NCBI RefSeq assembly: GCF_050749815.1
Contig: NZ_CP192735.1
Location: forward strand, 2,852,001 to 2,916,000
DNA length: 64,000 nt
Reading direction: 5' to 3'
Origin: Dyella_A sp050749815
Lineage (GTDB): Bacteria > Pseudomonadota > Gammaproteobacteria > Xanthomonadales > Rhodanobacteraceae
Of this stretch, positions 24,674 to 31,374 are shown one piece after another. The translations under genes were made by a program, and so were the position numbers. Each line of letters starts with the position of its first letter. Position 1 is the first letter of the stretch. The notes beneath the pieces are model-generated. The model did not search any database. It saw only the letters and a list, made by a program, of their open reading frames with translations, and had not been told where the DNA came from.

Positions 24674-24754
24674 GTAGGAGCCCGCTCGCGGGCGATGCTC
24701 TTCGCTCTGATTCGACATCAAAACCAAAAGCATCGCCCGTGAGCGGGCTCCTAC
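24674..24754. repeat. REP-pair (REPIN-like) element between tsaD and folB
   Basis: An 81-bp element with imperfect inverted arms: GTAGGAGCCCGCTCGCGGGC at the left and its near reverse complement ending GGGCTCCTAC at the right, followed inward by GATGCT / AGCATC. The GTAGGAGC edge is typical of REP sequences in Pseudomonas and relatives. The right edge supplies the TAG stop codon of tsaD (24753-24751). A second element with the same edges lies at 35033-35105. No REP-associated transposase (RAYT) gene is in the window. Confidence 0.8.
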
Positions 24755-25806
24755 GCCGCCGGTGGCAGGCTCTCCAGGTCCCAGCGCGGGAACACCTGCA
24801 CGGTGATGTCCTGATGCTGGCCGTGGGCCAGCCGGATCGCGCCGGCCAGCGCGATCATCGCGCCGTTGTCGGTGCAGAAATCCAGTCGCGGGAAGTAGGT
24901 GCGGAAACCGTCCTTCTCGCCGGCCGCCGCCAGTTCGGCACGCAGGCGGCGGTTGGCGCCCACGCCGCCGGCGATCACCAGCCGCGCGGCGCCGGTCGCC
25001 TCCAGCGCGCGGCGGCACTTGATCACCAGCGTGTCGACGATCGCCTCCTCGAACGCGCGGGCGATGTCGGCGCGGGTCTGCTCGCTCTGGTCGCTGCCCT
25101 GCCAGGCCAGCAGCACCTGGGTCTTCAGGCCGGAAAAGCTGAAATCCAGGCCGGGGCGATCGGTCATCGGACGGGAGAAGCGGAACGCGCCCGCTCGTCC
25201 CTGCCCGGCCAGCGCCGCCAGCGCCGGGCCGCCGGGATACGGCAGGCCCATCAGCTTGGCGGTCTTGTCGAACGCCTCGCCGGCGGCATCGTCCAGGGTG
25301 TCGCCGAGAATGCGGTAGTCGCCGATCGCTGCCACTTCCACCAGCATCGAGTGGCCACCGGACACCAGCAACGCCACGAACGGCGGCTCGGGCGGGTCGG
25401 CCTCCAGCAGCGGCGCCAGCAGGTGGCCCTCCATGTGGTGCACGCCGATCGCCGGCACGCCCAGCGCCCAGGCCATTGCCCGCGCCGCCGAGGCACCGAC
25501 CAGCAGCGCCCCGGCGAGGCCGGGACCGGCGGTGTAGGCCACGCCACCGAGGTCCTGCGGGGTCAGCCCGGCTTCGGCCAGGGTCTCGCGCACCAGTGGC
25601 AGCAGCTTGCGCACGTGGTCGCGGCTGGCCAGCTCGGGCACCACGCCGCCGTAGTCCGCATGCAGCTTGATCTGGCTGTACAGGGTGTGGGCCAGCAGGC
25701 CCTCGCCGGGCGCCTGCGGCTGCCAGCGCAGCAAGGCCACGCCGGTCTCGTCGCAGGAGGTCTCGATGCCGAGCACCGGGCCGGTGACGGCGTGCCCCGC
25801 AGCCAC
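24751..25806 (-). CDS. tsaD: tRNA N6-adenosine threonylcarbamoyltransferase TsaD
   Basis: Transfers the threonylcarbamoyl group to A37 of tRNAs decoding ANN codons, with TsaB and TsaE. Visible motifs: VLGIETSCDETGVAL at the N-terminus, the metal-binding HMEGHLLAPLLE, VSGGHSMLVEV, ASGEAFDK-like DDAAGEAFDKTAKLMGL and GGVGANRRLR. The stop codon lies inside the REP-like repeat. The start is uncertain: GTG 25806 (351 residues) is given; GTG 25776, giving MLGIETS, is possible. The gene is divergent from rpsU exactly as in E. coli, and the two promoters appear to overlap. Confidence 0.93.
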   Translation of the reverse strand: MAAGHAVTGPVLGIETSCDETGVALLRWQPQAPGEGLLAHTLYSQIKLHADYGGVVPELASRDHVRKLLPLVRETLAEAGLTPQDLGGVAYTAGPGLAGALLVGASAARAMAWALGVPAIGVHHMEGHLLAPLLEADPPEPPFVALLVSGGHSMLVEVAAIGDYRILGDTLDDAAGEAFDKTAKLMGLPYPGGPALAALAGQGRAGAFRFSRPMTDRPGLDFSFSGLKTQVLLAWQGSDQSEQTRADIARAFEEAIVDTLVIKCRRALEATGAARLVIAGGVGANRRLRAELAAAGEKDGFRTYFPRLDFCTDNGAMIALAGAIRLAHGQHQDITVQVFPRWDLESLPPAA

Positions 25807-25808
25807 CT

Positions 25809-25838
25809 TTGAAAATTCTGTGGTACCCACGTTATACT
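25809..25838 (+). promoter_or_regulatory. Sigma-70-type promoter of rpsU
   Basis: TTGAAA (25809-25814), an 18-base spacer and TATACT (25833-25838) form a good housekeeping promoter. Transcription would start near 25845, about 40 bases before the rpsU ATG. The reverse strand reads TATAAC (25836-25831), a likely -10 for tsaD, so the two divergent -10 elements overlap. Confidence 0.75.
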
Positions 25839-25885
25839 TCGCGGCTCGCCCGATCAGACGGGCAAGATTACCACCCGGAGATTCC

Positions 25886-26101
25886 ATGCCCAACGTTAAA
25901 GTTCGCGAGAACGAGCCGTTCGAGCTTGCTCTGCGCCGTTTCAAGCGTACCTGCGAGAAGGCCGGTGTGCTTGCCGAAACCCGCAAGCGCGAGTTCTATG
26001 AAAAGCCCACCCAGGAGCGCAAGCGCAAGCGCGCCGCCGCGGTGAAGCGTCACCTGCGCCGCCTGTCGCGCGACACCACGCGCCGCACCCGGCTGTACTG
26101 A
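25886..26101 (+). CDS. rpsU: 30S ribosomal protein S21
   Basis: Small, highly basic ribosomal protein that takes part in translation initiation. The 71-residue sequence has the standard start MPNVKVRENEPFELALRRFK and the basic C-terminal end RRLSRDTTRRTRLY. A CGGAG site five bases upstream of ATG 25886 fixes the start. It opens the rpsU-yqeY-dnaG region, the remains of the macromolecular synthesis operon, and a short hairpin follows its stop codon. Confidence 0.98.
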   Translation: MPNVKVRENEPFELALRRFKRTCEKAGVLAETRKREFYEKPTQERKRKRAAAVKRHLRRLSRDTTRRTRLY

Positions 26102-26108
26102 GTCAGGC

Positions 26109-26129
26109 GCGTCCGCACCTCGCGGACGC
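26109..26129 (+). other. Hairpin after rpsU
   Basis: GCGTCCGC and GCGGACGC form a perfect 8-bp stem with an ACCTC loop, seven bases after the rpsU stop. There is no T-run. A partial terminator or mRNA-stabilising hairpin would let rpsU be expressed more than the genes behind it (inference). Confidence 0.5.
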
Positions 26130-26288
26130 CCGGATCGCGACGCCCCGCGTCGATCACGATCCCTCGGCAGCTGGCGCGTTGATCCGCCGCCACTGCGCTA
26201 CGCTTCAAACACTGGCCGACGCTGCCCCGCGCAGCGCCGGCCTTGTGCGTTTGTGTCTCTCCCACCGCCGCACCAGGAGCCTACCGCC

Positions 26289-26735
26289 ATGTCGACCAAA
26301 CAGCAGCTCACCGAGGACATGAAGGCCGCCATGCGCGGCGGCGACAAGCACAAGCTGGGCGTGGTCCGGCTGATGCTCGCCGCGGTCAAGCAGCGCGAGG
26401 TGGACGAGCGCGTGGAGCTGGACGAGGCCCAGGTGCTGGCCGTGCTGGAGAAGATGCTCAAGCAGCGCAAGGACTCGATCAGCCAGTACGTCGCCGCCGG
26501 ACGTGAGGATCTGGCCGAGGTCGAGCGCGCCGAGATCACAGTGATCGAGACTTACCTGCCCAGCAAGCTTTCCGACGCCGAACTCGACGCGCTGATCGAG
26601 GCGGCCATCGCCGAGACCGGCGCCAGCTCGGCCCGCGACATGGGCAAGGTGGTCGGCGTGGTGAAAACGAAGGCCGCCGGCCGCGCCGACATGGGCGTGG
26701 CCTCGGCCCGCATCAAGGCGCGCCTGGGTGGCTGA
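26289..26735 (+). CDS. GatB/YqeY domain-containing protein
   Basis: A 148-residue cytoplasmic protein of the YqeY family, related to the C-terminal tRNA-binding tail domain of GatB. The N-terminal helical part has DMKAAMRGGDKHKLGVVRLMLAAVK and the domain core has YLPSKLSDAELDALIE and MGKVVGVVKTKAAGRAD. Its exact role is unknown, though it is often beside rpsU and dnaG as here. AGGAG nine bases before ATG 26289 supports the start. Confidence 0.93.
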   Translation: MSTKQQLTEDMKAAMRGGDKHKLGVVRLMLAAVKQREVDERVELDEAQVLAVLEKMLKQRKDSISQYVAAGREDLAEVERAEITVIETYLPSKLSDAELDALIEAAIAETGASSARDMGKVVGVVKTKAAGRADMGVASARIKARLGG

Positions 26736-26844
26736 AGCGAGCGGAGCGTGCACCCTCCTGATGCACGACCTTCACGGCCGACCCCGTACAACGACGCTCA
26801 CTGATTCCGTGCCGCCCGGCGGCCACCCATCCAGGGAGTGTCAC

Positions 26845-27015
26845 ATGCTCAAGTGGGCCATCATCTTCGCCATCATCTCGCTGGTCACCGGCATCCTCGG
26901 TTTCCGCGGCGTGTCCGGCGCCACCGCCACCATCGCCAAGGTGCTGTTCGCGATCTTCGTGATCCTGTTCCTGATTGCTCTGCTCGCCGTCATTGGCGTA
27001 TTCCACATACTCTGA
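26845..27015 (+). CDS. DUF1328-family small membrane protein
   Basis: A 56-residue protein consisting of two hydrophobic helices, beginning MLKWAIIFAIISLVTGILGF and ending VIGVFHIL. It matches the DUF1328 (YtjA-like) family of small inner-membrane proteins with unknown function, often stress-induced in Gram-negative bacteria. AGGGAG precedes ATG 26845. A very strong bidirectional terminator follows the stop codon. Confidence 0.88.
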   Translation: MLKWAIIFAIISLVTGILGFRGVSGATATIAKVLFAIFVILFLIALLAVIGVFHIL

Positions 27016-27035
27016 CGCCAGCACTAACGTGGGAA

Positions 27036-27068
27036 AAAAGAAAAGGCGCCGACGGCGCCTTTTCTTTT
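27036..27068. terminator. Bidirectional intrinsic terminator
   Basis: A perfect 15-bp stem (AAAAGAAAAGGCGCC / GGCGCCTTTTCTTTT) with a GAC loop gives a GC stem and T-run in both directions. It separates the DUF1328 gene (plus strand) from the S41 peptidase gene (minus strand). Confidence 0.92.
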
Positions 27069-27084
27069 GCTTCTGGCGCTGCGT

Positions 27085-28830
27085 TCATCGCCCGACATCG
27101 GCCCGTAGGGCGGCAGCGGCGCGCTCGACCACCGGATCACGGCCCGCGCGGGCATCACCAATGGTGGGCGCCACCCGCAGGCTTGGTGCGATCCCCTGCC
27201 CGACGAACTCGGTCCCGTCGGGCCAGGTGTCGCGCTTTGCGCAGATCCGTGCATGCCCGCCCCCCGGCAGCTCGAACTGAAGCGGCTGACCGGTGCTGCC
27301 ACCGGTGGCCTCGCCGATCAACAGACCGCGCCTCATCAGCTTGAACGAAACCACGAAGTCCTCGCCGGCGGAGAACGTCCGCGGGCCGGCCAGCACGGCC
27401 ACCGGGCCCCGAAAATGCGCCTCATGCGGCCTTTCGAACGACCTCGACGCCAGGGTCCGCCAGGCGACATAGGAGCCGTTCCAGGCGCGGAATACTGGGA
27501 CGTACTCGAGCGAACGGCGCGCCTCCTCCTGGATTGATTGGTCGGAGAGGTAGGAGAGAATATCCAGGCCGTAGGAGGCAGAGCCTCCGCCGTTGTGCCT
27601 CACATCGAGGATCAGGCCCTTCGCGGCGAGAATCTGAGGCAGGTGCTCGGCGAATGCCCGTGGCCCGGCGTCATCCTCGAACTCGTTGACGGCAAGGTAT
27701 GCGATGCCGCCGGGCAGCATGCGCCATTCCACCTTCGGTCGAATACGGACAGCGGCGTCTGGCTCACGCGAGAGATCCACTGCATAGGTGGTCCCGTCGC
27801 CATGCCGCAGCTTCAATCGGACGGGCTTGCGGTGGTCACCGTCGAGCAACTGATAGTCGTACATCCGCACGTGACGGTCCTGCGACGTGGAACTGCTGAC
27901 GTAGGGCGCGACGTGTTGGCGGGCATACTGCCGCACCGGCTCGCCGTCCACTTCGAGCAGCTCGTCACCTACCCGGATGCCTTTGGCGTCCATCGCTGGA
28001 CTTCCCACCCAGGTCACGGCTACCTGCCCACCATCGAGCAGGGTCGTGCGTATCGGCGGCTGGGCTAAGAACTCGTTGGCGATCGCGTCCGGGGGATAGA
28101 TGTCGGTGTGGCCATCGTGCAGCAGCGGAGCAAAGCGCATCATCACGTCGTAGTAGTCGTGCAGCGTCCTGGCAGCGATCACCCGGGGCAGGAAATCCAG
28201 ATAAGCCTGGTTCCAATCCAGCTCCGGGACATGGTCGAAATAGACGAAGTTGTAGCGAGCCTCCGACCAGAACAGCGACAGCCCGGCCACGCGCTGGGCC
28301 TCGGTCAGGCCGGAGGCGGGCAGCGGCATCAGCGCAGAAGCCTTCCAGCGCCGATCGATCCGCCGTAGGTCAGCGACCAGGGCCCGGAAGCGCGGCTCGC
28401 CCTGCAGCGGTCTCAAGCCGGGGATCTTCAGCAGGAAATCCGCGTCCTGGGCATACATGCGTAACCTGCGCAGACGTTCCAGCGCATCCAGTGCAGCGGC
28501 GTGATCACCCAGCGCCGCCTCGGCGGCCGCCTGGCGTAGCACCGCGTCGAAGCGTCGGTCCTCCGCACGGTCCAGCATCCCTGCATCATCGCGCAGACCA
28601 GATTCCAGCGTGTCCAACTCGGCCTGCGCCTGCCTGGCCAGTTGCAGGGCCAGCAATGCCTCCTCGCTGGGCAAACCTTCCTTTGGAGGGCGCAAGACGA
28701 CCGCCGCGCGGTTGTTGAGATCCTGCACGTGCGCATAGCGCTGGGCCGGCGTCTTGCCGACCTCCTGCGCCCGCAACCCGCTGGCTAACACCAGCAGAGT
28801 GAGCCCCTCGATCAGCCAGCGTCCCTGCAT
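27085..28830 (-). CDS. S41-family peptidase (tail-specific protease type), exported
   Basis: A 581-residue protein with a signal peptide (about residues 1-22), an N-terminal helical region to about residue 200, a PDZ-like segment (GIRVGDELLEVDGEPV) and a C-terminal S41 domain. The likely catalytic Ser lies in GPRTFSAGED, after RHNGGGSASYG. The S41 family cleaves proteins near their C-termini or degrades periplasmic substrates. ATG 28830 is chosen because GAGGGG lies six bases upstream. The gene interrupts the usual rpsU-yqeY-dnaG order and appears lower in GC than its neighbours, suggesting later insertion. Confidence 0.85.
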   Translation of the reverse strand: MQGRWLIEGLTLLVLASGLRAQEVGKTPAQRYAHVQDLNNRAAVVLRPPKEGLPSEEALLALQLARQAQAELDTLESGLRDDAGMLDRAEDRRFDAVLRQAAAEAALGDHAAALDALERLRRLRMYAQDADFLLKIPGLRPLQGEPRFRALVADLRRIDRRWKASALMPLPASGLTEAQRVAGLSLFWSEARYNFVYFDHVPELDWNQAYLDFLPRVIAARTLHDYYDVMMRFAPLLHDGHTDIYPPDAIANEFLAQPPIRTTLLDGGQVAVTWVGSPAMDAKGIRVGDELLEVDGEPVRQYARQHVAPYVSSSTSQDRHVRMYDYQLLDGDHRKPVRLKLRHGDGTTYAVDLSREPDAAVRIRPKVEWRMLPGGIAYLAVNEFEDDAGPRAFAEHLPQILAAKGLILDVRHNGGGSASYGLDILSYLSDQSIQEEARRSLEYVPVFRAWNGSYVAWRTLASRSFERPHEAHFRGPVAVLAGPRTFSAGEDFVVSFKLMRRGLLIGEATGGSTGQPLQFELPGGGHARICAKRDTWPDGTEFVGQGIAPSLRVAPTIGDARAGRDPVVERAAAALRADVGR

Positions 28831-28891
28831 CACTATCCCCTCGCTCCATCCGGCGGCCATCCGCCTTTCCAGCGGCTAGACTAGCAAGCCC

Positions 28892-30676
28892 ATGCGCGGC
28901 CGTATTCCCGACAGCTTCATCGATGAACTGCTTGCCCGCGTCGACATCGTCGACGTGATCGAGCGGCGCGTGCCGTTGAAGAAGGCCGGGCGCGAATGGA
29001 CCGCCTGCTGCCCGTTCCACGACGAGCGCTCGCCCTCGTTCTACGTCAGCCCGGCCAAGCAGTTCTATCACTGCTTCGGCTGCGGCGTGCACGGCAGCGC
29101 GGTGAAGTTCCTGATGGAGTACGAGCGGCTGGAGTTTCCCGACGCGGTGGAGGAGCTGGCCCAGTCGGTCGGCCTCACCGTCCCGCGCGAGGGCGGTCGT
29201 GACGAGCGCCCGCGCGAGGACAAGACTGATCTCTACGCCCTGCTCGACGCCGCCGCTGGCTGGTACCAGCAGCAGTTGCCGAAGAGCCCTGACGCACAGG
29301 CCTACTGCAAGAAGCGCGGGCTCGACGCCGACACCATCGCGCGCTTCCGCCTCGGCTGGGCGCCGGCCGGCTTCGATGGCGTGATCAAGGCGCTGGGCAC
29401 CAACGACAAGCGCCTGCAGCTGCTCAACGAAGCGGGCATGGTCGCCAGCAACGAGCGCGGCAACAAGTACGACCGCTTCCGCGAGCGGCTGATGTTCCCG
29501 ATCCTCGATCGCCGCGGAAGAGTCATCGCCTTCGGAGGAAGAATCCTTGAAAAGTCCGGCGATGGATCGCCGGTTCTTGATCCTCGCGCGCAGGACGCGC
29601 GCAAAAATGACGGCCCCAAATACCTCAACTCGCCCGAGACGCCGCTGTTCCACAAGGGCCGCGAGCTGTTTGCGCTGTGGCAGGTGAAGCAGGCCAACAC
29701 CAAGCTCGAGCGCATCGTGGTGGTCGAGGGCTACATGGACGTGATCGCCCTGCACCAGGCCGGCCTGCCGATCGCGGTGGCCACGCTGGGCACGGCGACC
29801 ACGCCGGAGCATACCGAGGTGCTGTTCCGCGCCGCACCCGACGTGGTGTTCTGTTTCGACGGCGACCGCGCCGGCCGCGCCGCGGCGTGGAAGGCGCTGG
29901 AGTCGGCGCTGCCGCGGCTGCGCGACGGCCGCCAGGCGTACTTCTTGTTCCTGCCCGACGGTGAGGATCCCGATTCGCTGGTGCGCAAGGAAGGCAAGGA
30001 CGGCTTCGAGAAGCGTATCCGCGAGGCCACGCCGCTGTCGGACTACTTCTTCGGCGAGCTGTCGCACGACGTCAACATGAGCAGCCTCGATGGCCGCGCG
30101 CGGCTGGCCGAGCGCGCGCGCCCGCTGATCGCGAAATTGCCCGACGGTGCCTTCCGCGACCTGATGGCGCAGGAGCTGGAGAAGCGCAGCGGCGCGCGCG
30201 CCACGTTCGAGGCACCGGCCGCACAGCGCGCCGTGCAGCGGCCGGTGGCAGTGCAGCGCTCGCTGGTGCGCAGCGCGATCGCACTGCTGCTGGCGCAGCC
30301 CAGTCTGGCCGAGCGGGTGGAGCGCCCCTACGGATTCCTGCGCCTGGACAAGCCCGGCGTCGAACTGCTTGCCGAACTGATCGACCTGGCCCGCTCGCGT
30401 CCCGGCATCAATCCGGCTTCGCTGGTGGAGCACTACACCGAGCGCCCGGAGTATCCCGCGCTGCAGAAACTGATGGCCGCCGCGGCCGTGGGCGAACCCG
30501 AGGCGCAGCAGGTGGAGTTCTTCGAAGCCCTGGCGCGGATGGAGCAGCAGGCCGTGGCGCAGCGCCGCGATGCGCTGGTGGCCAAGAGTCGCGAAGGCGC
30601 GCTGAGCGATGCGGAGAAAACCGAGCTGCGCGAACTGCTGGCGGCCAAGCGTGCGCCCACCGCGGCGGCCGAGTGA
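28892..30676 (+). CDS. dnaG: DNA primase
   Basis: Makes RNA primers for replication. The 594-residue protein has the zinc-binding domain (C40, H43, C61, C64 in CCPFH and HCFGCG), the catalytic core with RFRLGW and FPILDRRGRVIAFGGR, and the TOPRIM domain with VVEGYMDVIAL and FDGDRAGRAA. The C-terminal helicase-binding region is Ala/Glu-rich. Between FGGRIL and PKYLNSPET there are 22 residues (220-241) where E. coli has four. This extra stretch and the codons leading into it use AGA, GGA, CTT and similar codons rare in the neighbourhood and contain stacked palindromes. Expected to be functional because motifs remain in frame. Confidence 0.97.
   Translation: MRGRIPDSFIDELLARVDIVDVIERRVPLKKAGREWTACCPFHDERSPSFYVSPAKQFYHCFGCGVHGSAVKFLMEYERLEFPDAVEELAQSVGLTVPREGGRDERPREDKTDLYALLDAAAGWYQQQLPKSPDAQAYCKKRGLDADTIARFRLGWAPAGFDGVIKALGTNDKRLQLLNEAGMVASNERGNKYDRFRERLMFPILDRRGRVIAFGGRILEKSGDGSPVLDPRAQDARKNDGPKYLNSPETPLFHKGRELFALWQVKQANTKLERIVVVEGYMDVIALHQAGLPIAVATLGTATTPEHTEVLFRAAPDVVFCFDGDRAGRAAAWKALESALPRLRDGRQAYFLFLPDGEDPDSLVRKEGKDGFEKRIREATPLSDYFFGELSHDVNMSSLDGRARLAERARPLIAKLPDGAFRDLMAQELEKRSGARATFEAPAAQRAVQRPVAVQRSLVRSAIALLLAQPSLAERVERPYGFLRLDKPGVELLAELIDLARSRPGINPASLVEHYTERPEYPALQKLMAAAAVGEPEAQQVEFFEALARMEQQAVAQRRDALVAKSREGALSDAEKTELRELLAAKRAPTAAAE
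29549..29616. repeat. In-frame palindromic insertion within dnaG
   Basis: This stretch encodes residues 220-241, about 18 more than expected. It contains a perfect palindrome CCGGCGAT-GG-ATCGCCGG (29556-29573) and a second hairpin CGCGCG-CAGGA-CGCGCG (29585-29601). Atypical codons start slightly earlier, at about 29515. It resembles the idea of palindromic elements inserted in frame in Rickettsia genes, but the family is not identified. Confidence 0.7.
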
Positions 30677-30714
30677 CCCGGGAGTGAGCATGCGGCATCG
30701 ACAAGGGGGTGCCG

Positions 30715-31335
30715 ATGGATCTGCTTGAGCGCCTGATCGGCATCTTCGCCGAACACGGCTACGTGTCGGTGTTTATCGCGCTGCTGCTGTGCGGCGCGGG
30801 CGTGCCGCTGCCGGAGGACATCACCCTGGTCGCCGGCGGCGTCATCGCCGGCCTCGGCTACGCCAACGTGCACGTGATGGTAGGCGTGACCATGGTGGGC
30901 GTGCTGGTGGGCGACGCGTCGATGTTCCTGCTCGGCCACCACTTCGGTGCGCGCATCCTGCGCCTGCGGCTGTTTGCCTGGCTGCTGCCGCCGGCGCGCT
31001 ACGCCAAGGTGCAGCGCAAGTTCGAGCGCTACGGTAACCGCATGATGTTCGTGGCGCGCTTCCTGCCCGGCATGCGCACGGCCGTGTTCATCACCGCCGG
31101 CGCCACCCATCGGGTGTCGTTCTGGCGCTTCATCCTGCTCGATGGGCTGGCCGCGCTGATCAGCGTGCCGCTGTGGGTGTACCTGGGTTACCTGGGCGCG
31201 GACAACCGCGACTGGCTGGCCACCTGGATCCATCGCGGCCAGGGTGGCCTGTGGGTCGTCGGCGGCGCCCTGGTGGTGATCGCCGCCGGCCTGTGGTGGC
31301 GCCACCGCCGCCGGCAGTGCGACGAGCGCTGCTGA
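30715..31335 (+). CDS. DedA-family membrane protein
   Basis: A 206-residue DedA/VTT-superfamily protein; members are implicated in recycling of undecaprenyl phosphate or other lipid translocation. Visible landmarks: FIALLLCGAGVPLPEDITLVAGG (re-entrant helix with Pro and acidic residue), GVLVGDASMFLLGHHFG, and FVARFLPGMRTAVFITAG with the conserved FxRFxPxxR motif. ATG 30715 follows AAGGGGG and is preferred to GTG 30709. The position directly after dnaG is usually taken by rpoD in related genomes; here rpoD is absent. Confidence 0.92.
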   Translation: MDLLERLIGIFAEHGYVSVFIALLLCGAGVPLPEDITLVAGGVIAGLGYANVHVMVGVTMVGVLVGDASMFLLGHHFGARILRLRLFAWLLPPARYAKVQRKFERYGNRMMFVARFLPGMRTAVFITAGATHRVSFWRFILLDGLAALISVPLWVYLGYLGADNRDWLATWIHRGQGGLWVVGGALVVIAAGLWWRHRRRQCDERC

Positions 31336-31339
31336 AACA

Positions 31340-31364
31340 TGCGGGAGGCGAGATGCCTCCCGCA
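31340..31364. other. Hairpin between convergent dedA and PHP-type gene
   Basis: TGCGGGAGGC and GCCTCCCGCA form a perfect 10-bp stem with a GAGAT loop, four bases after the dedA stop and ten before the end of the convergent gene. It lacks a clear T-run; it probably serves as a shared transcript end. Confidence 0.6.
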
Positions 31365-31374
31365 CCTGGATCGC

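Noticed and set aside
25807..25986. Longer N-terminal starts for tsaD, including ATG 25887
   Set aside because: They would overlap the rpsU start on the other strand, and the conserved TsaD N-terminus begins only at LGIETSCDE.
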